The position numbers and the translations under genes are program-made. A stretch of 64,000 bases of DNA. It comes from Gemmataceae bacterium (GTDB lineage Bacteria; Planctomycetota; Planctomycetia; Gemmatales; Gemmataceae). The notes beneath the pieces are model-generated. The model saw only the letters and a program-made list of their open reading frames with translations. It was not told the origin of the DNA and did no database searches. Below, piece by piece: positions 61,251 through 64,000 of this stretch (its first letter is position 1; each line of letters begins with the position of its first letter). The stretch spans positions 1,639,369 through 1,703,368 of the forward strand of contig LR594585.1 of NCBI GenBank assembly GCA_901538445.1, written 5' to 3'.

Positions 61251-63776
61251 ATGACCCGCATGATGCAGCAGTACCACGACGCGAAGGCCGCGCACCCGGG
61301 CATGCTGGTCTTGTTCCGCAACGGCGAGTTCTACGAGCTGTTCGAGGACGACGCGGTCCTTGCGAACCGGGTGCTCGGGCTCACGCTCACGAAGCGCGAC
61401 GGCACGATCCCGATGGCCGGGGTGCCGGTGGTGAAGGTCGAACACTACATCGGGCTCCTGCTCCGGGCCGGGCACCGGGTCGCCGTGTGCGAGCAGATGG
61501 AAGAACCCGACCCGAAGAAGAAGATCATTCACCGCGAGGTGAACCGGATCGTCACCCCCGGGACCGTGACCGACGACAGCCTGCTCGACCCCCGTGCCCC
61601 GAACCACCTCGTCGCCGTCGTGCCCGGGAAGGGGAACACGTTCGGCGTCGCGTGGGCCGACCTCTCGACGGGCAGTTTCACCGCCGCCGACGTGCCCGGC
61701 CCGCGGTTGCCCGACGAACTCGCACGCCTGAACGCCGCCGAGTGCCTGTTCGCCGAGCACGCGGCGACCGCCGTCACGCTCGCCGCCGGCGCGCACCTGC
61801 CGAAGAGCCGCACCGCACGCCCCGACTGGACGTTTGACCCCGCGACCGCGACCGCCGCGCTGCGGACGCACTTCCAGGTCGGCACGATGACCGGGTTCGG
61901 GTTCGAGGACGCGCAGCCGTGCGTCACCGCCGCCGGGGCCGTCATCATCTACCTGCAGGAAACGCTGAAGGCGAGCCTCGCCCACATCCGCCGGATGAAG
62001 CCGTTCCGGCCGGAAGCGACGCTCGCGCTCGACGAGGTCACGCGCCGCAGCCTCGAACTCACGCGGACCCTGCGCGACAACCAGCGCGACGGCTCGCTGC
62101 TCTCGGTCCTCGACCGCACCGTCACGCCGATGGGCGCGCGGCTCCTCCACGACAACGTGCTCTCGCCGCTCACCGACCCGCTCGCGATCGACGCGCGGCT
62201 CGACGCGGTCGAAGAGGTGCTGAAGGACCACAAGCTCCGCGGGCAACTCCGCGAGCAACTCGAAGCGTGCGCCGACATCCAGCGGCTCACCACCCGCGTC
62301 TCGACTGCACGCGCCACGCCCAAGGATTTGGCGGCCATCGCTCGCACGCTGCGGATGCTCCCGGCGGTGAAGGCGAAGCTCACCGGTCGCCGCTCGGTGC
62401 TGCTGCAAGACCTCGAGAAGCGGCTGGAGTTGTGCCCGGACATCCGCGAGTTGCTCGACAAGTCGCTGACCGACGACCCGCCGTACGTCGCGAAGGACGG
62501 CGGTGTGATCCGCGCCGGGTACAACGCCGAACTCGACGAACTCCGCACGTTGATGAGCGAGGGGAAGAACTGGATCGCCCGGTACCAGGCGCAGGAGATC
62601 ACCCGCACCGGGATCGCGAGCCTGAAGATCAACTACAACCAAGTGGCCGGGTACTACATCGAGGTGACGCACGCGAACGCCTCGAAGGTGCCGCCGGACT
62701 ACGTCCGCAAGGGCACGCTCAAGAACGCCGAACGATACATCACGCCGGTGCTGAAGGAGTACGAGGAGAAGGTGCTCAGCGCCGACGACAAGAGCAAGGC
62801 GCTCGAGCTGCAACTGTTCCTCGCGATCCGCGACCAGGTCGCGGCGCAGACGCCGCGGCTCCTTAACGCGGCCGACGTGCTCGCCGCGGCCGACTTCCTC
62901 GCGTCGCTCGCCGAACTCGCCGCCGACCGCAACTACGTCCGCCCTGTACTGTCGCCGGACCCCGTTCTCGACATTCGCGACGGCCGGCACCCGGTCCTCG
63001 ATCAGATCCTCCCGCCCGGCACGTTCGTCCCGAACGACACCGCGTTCGGCCCCGACGCCGGAACGTTCTGGCTCATCACCGGGCCGAACATGGCGGGGAA
63101 GTCGACGTTCATCCGGCAGGTGGCCCTCGTCACGCTCATGGCGCACGTCGGCAGCTTCGTGCCGGCCAAAGCGGCCACGATCGGCGTGACGGACCGCATC
63201 TTCACCCGCGTCGGCGCGAGCGACGAACTCGGCCGCGGGCAGTCGACGTTCATGGTCGAGATGACCGAGGCGGCGAACATCCTGAACAACGCGACCCCGC
63301 GGAGCCTCGTCATCCTCGACGAGATCGGCCGCGGCACCAGCACCTACGACGGCGTGTCGCTCGCGTGGGCCATCACCGAGTTCCTGCACGACGCGGTCGG
63401 GTGCCGCGCGCTGTTCGCGACGCACTACCACGAACTCGCGCAGCTCTCGGAGTCGCTCCCGAAGCTGCGGAACTACAACGTGCAGGTGCAGGAACTCGAC
63501 AATGAGGTGATCTTCCTGCACAAGATCGCGCCGGGCAACGCGGACAAGAGCTACGGCATCCACGTCGCGAAGCTCGCCGGGGTGCCGGACGCGGTGCTGA
63601 AGCGGGCGACCGCGGTGCTGAACACCCTGGAGTCGCGGCACGAGCTGCCGACCCCGCAGCGCGAGGAGGTTCGCGGGAACGTCGTCCTGCCGCCCGAGGC
63701 CGCGCCCCGCCGCAAGCACAAGCTCAAGCCGCAGATCACCGGCCCGACCCTGTTCGGCGACGCCGACGCGGGGTGA
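61251..63776 (+). CDS. mutS: DNA mismatch repair protein MutS
   Basis: An 841-residue MutS. It shows the mismatch-sensing Phe-x-Glu motif near the N-terminus (GEFYELF), the core and lever domains, Walker A GPNMAGKST in the ATPase domain, the signature region LGRGQSTFMVEMTEAANIL, Walker B SLVILDEIGRGTSTYDG, and the H-loop ATHYHEL. It recognises mismatches and recruits MutL, which is not in the window. I start at ATG 61251 (MTRMMQQYHDAK); the open frame extends to 61107 but that part is not MutS-like. Length is typical. Confidence 0.97.
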   Translation: MTRMMQQYHDAKAAHPGMLVLFRNGEFYELFEDDAVLANRVLGLTLTKRDGTIPMAGVPVVKVEHYIGLLLRAGHRVAVCEQMEEPDPKKKIIHREVNRIVTPGTVTDDSLLDPRAPNHLVAVVPGKGNTFGVAWADLSTGSFTAADVPGPRLPDELARLNAAECLFAEHAATAVTLAAGAHLPKSRTARPDWTFDPATATAALRTHFQVGTMTGFGFEDAQPCVTAAGAVIIYLQETLKASLAHIRRMKPFRPEATLALDEVTRRSLELTRTLRDNQRDGSLLSVLDRTVTPMGARLLHDNVLSPLTDPLAIDARLDAVEEVLKDHKLRGQLREQLEACADIQRLTTRVSTARATPKDLAAIARTLRMLPAVKAKLTGRRSVLLQDLEKRLELCPDIRELLDKSLTDDPPYVAKDGGVIRAGYNAELDELRTLMSEGKNWIARYQAQEITRTGIASLKINYNQVAGYYIEVTHANASKVPPDYVRKGTLKNAERYITPVLKEYEEKVLSADDKSKALELQLFLAIRDQVAAQTPRLLNAADVLAAADFLASLAELAADRNYVRPVLSPDPVLDIRDGRHPVLDQILPPGTFVPNDTAFGPDAGTFWLITGPNMAGKSTFIRQVALVTLMAHVGSFVPAKAATIGVTDRIFTRVGASDELGRGQSTFMVEMTEAANILNNATPRSLVILDEIGRGTSTYDGVSLAWAITEFLHDAVGCRALFATHYHELAQLSESLPKLRNYNVQVQELDNEVIFLHKIAPGNADKSYGIHVAKLAGVPDAVLKRATAVLNTLESRHELPTPQREEVRGNVVLPPEAAPRRKHKLKPQITGPTLFGDADAG

Positions 63777-63784
63777 CCGTGGCG

Positions 63785-64000
63785 TCACTCCTTTCCCAGC
63801 ACTAGGTCCACCACCCAGCACCCGCGGACGTGGGGGGCGGCGGCACGGCAGTGGTCGAGCACGTCGCCGCTGTCGCACCCGGCATCTTGAAGCGCGTCCG
63901 CGAGAATCGGCATCGCGCCGAAGTCGCGGGACTCGTACATCTCCTGAGCGAGCGCGACCGCCGTGGACGTGCGCCACTCGGCGGCGAACGCAACCGGCCG
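63785..64000 (-). CDS. C-terminal fragment with ADAL module (cut by window edge)
   Basis: A 71-codon 3' end, read from the window edge to TGA at 63785-63787. It begins RPVAFAAEWRTSTAVALAQE and ends ILADALQDAGCDSGDVLDHC, then HVRGCWVVDLVLGKE. It is close to the C-terminus of the protein encoded at 39392-40081, including the WRTSTAVA and MYESR blocks upstream of the module, so the full protein probably belongs to the same family. The start lies outside the window. Confidence 0.75.
   Translation of the reverse strand, partial: RPVAFAAEWRTSTAVALAQEMYESRDFGAMPILADALQDAGCDSGDVLDHCRAAAPHVRGCWVVDLVLGKE

Overview
The window is a GC-rich, gene-dense chromosomal segment that looks like a planctomycete of the Gemmata group (family Gemmataceae). 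The evidence is internal: five DUF1559 pseudopilin-type proteins ([15 protein letters not shown]-terminus), a DUF1549/DUF1553 plus DUF1501 pair, EF-hand secreted proteins, a TIGR02996 'repeat-companion' leucine-rich protein, a Gly-rich P-loop Ser/Thr kinase fused to leucine-rich repeats, many GTG starts, and many intergenic palindromes. No rRNA, tRNA, CRISPR array, prophage or origin was recognised.

Layout. 0-8 kb: a secreted EF-hand protein, an unknown protein, a membrane Ser/Thr kinase, a SUKH-like protein and a siroheme sulfite/nitrite reductase, most on the minus strand. 8-20 kb: a small unknown gene translationally coupled to a SNF2-type helicase, a secreted CxxCH protein, an HtrA-type protease, a GT39-like membrane glycosyltransferase, a LolCE/LolD-like ABC pair, a class-IV aminotransferase homologue that seems to lack its catalytic lysine, a universal stress protein and LarE. 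20-31 kb: a zinc-ribbon membrane protein, a metallophosphatase, the TIGR02996 protein, two Tyr-rich DUF1559 proteins flanking a collagen-like lipoprotein, a TolB-like propeller protein, a ubiquitin-like beta-grasp membrane protein and a DUF1501 protein. 31-32.3 kb: an IS4-superfamily insertion sequence with 16-bp perfect terminal inverted repeats and a 3-bp target duplication, sitting inside a nest of palindromes. 32-45 kb: a ClpA/B-like AAA+ protein with a degenerate first ATPase domain, small lipoproteins, another DUF1559 gene with a lipoprotein partner, HemX-like and HemA genes, an orphan antitoxin, a cysteine-less FmdB-like protein, a Tat-exported TIM-barrel protein and an alpha/beta hydrolase. 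45-64 kb: a TPR/HExxH protein, a DUF1553-DUF1501-EF-hand operon, a membrane-anchored PhnD-like protein, two more DUF1559 genes with a lipoprotein between them, a DedA protein, a DUF2171 protein, a GT87-like glycosyltransferase, MutS and a truncated gene at the right edge.

How the genes work together. Clear local units are hemX-hemA (4-base overlap), the ABC permease and its ATPase, the small gene overlapping the SNF2 helicase, DUF1553-DUF1501-EF-hand (4-base overlap between the last two), and DUF1559 genes next to small lipoproteins (three loci). Most other genes are housekeeping or envelope genes without obvious shared pathway.

The most unusual signal is in the DNA between genes: long, near-perfect palindromes, many with ends GGCGAGC...GCTCGCC. 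At four loci one palindrome sits inside the loop or arm of another; one nest is interrupted by the IS, and one arm lies inside a DUF1501 coding sequence. A second family, an array of 20-bp CCAGAA-type units, occurs twice 20 kb apart in opposite orientation. These behave like small non-autonomous mobile elements, but no mobilising enzyme for them is visible here.
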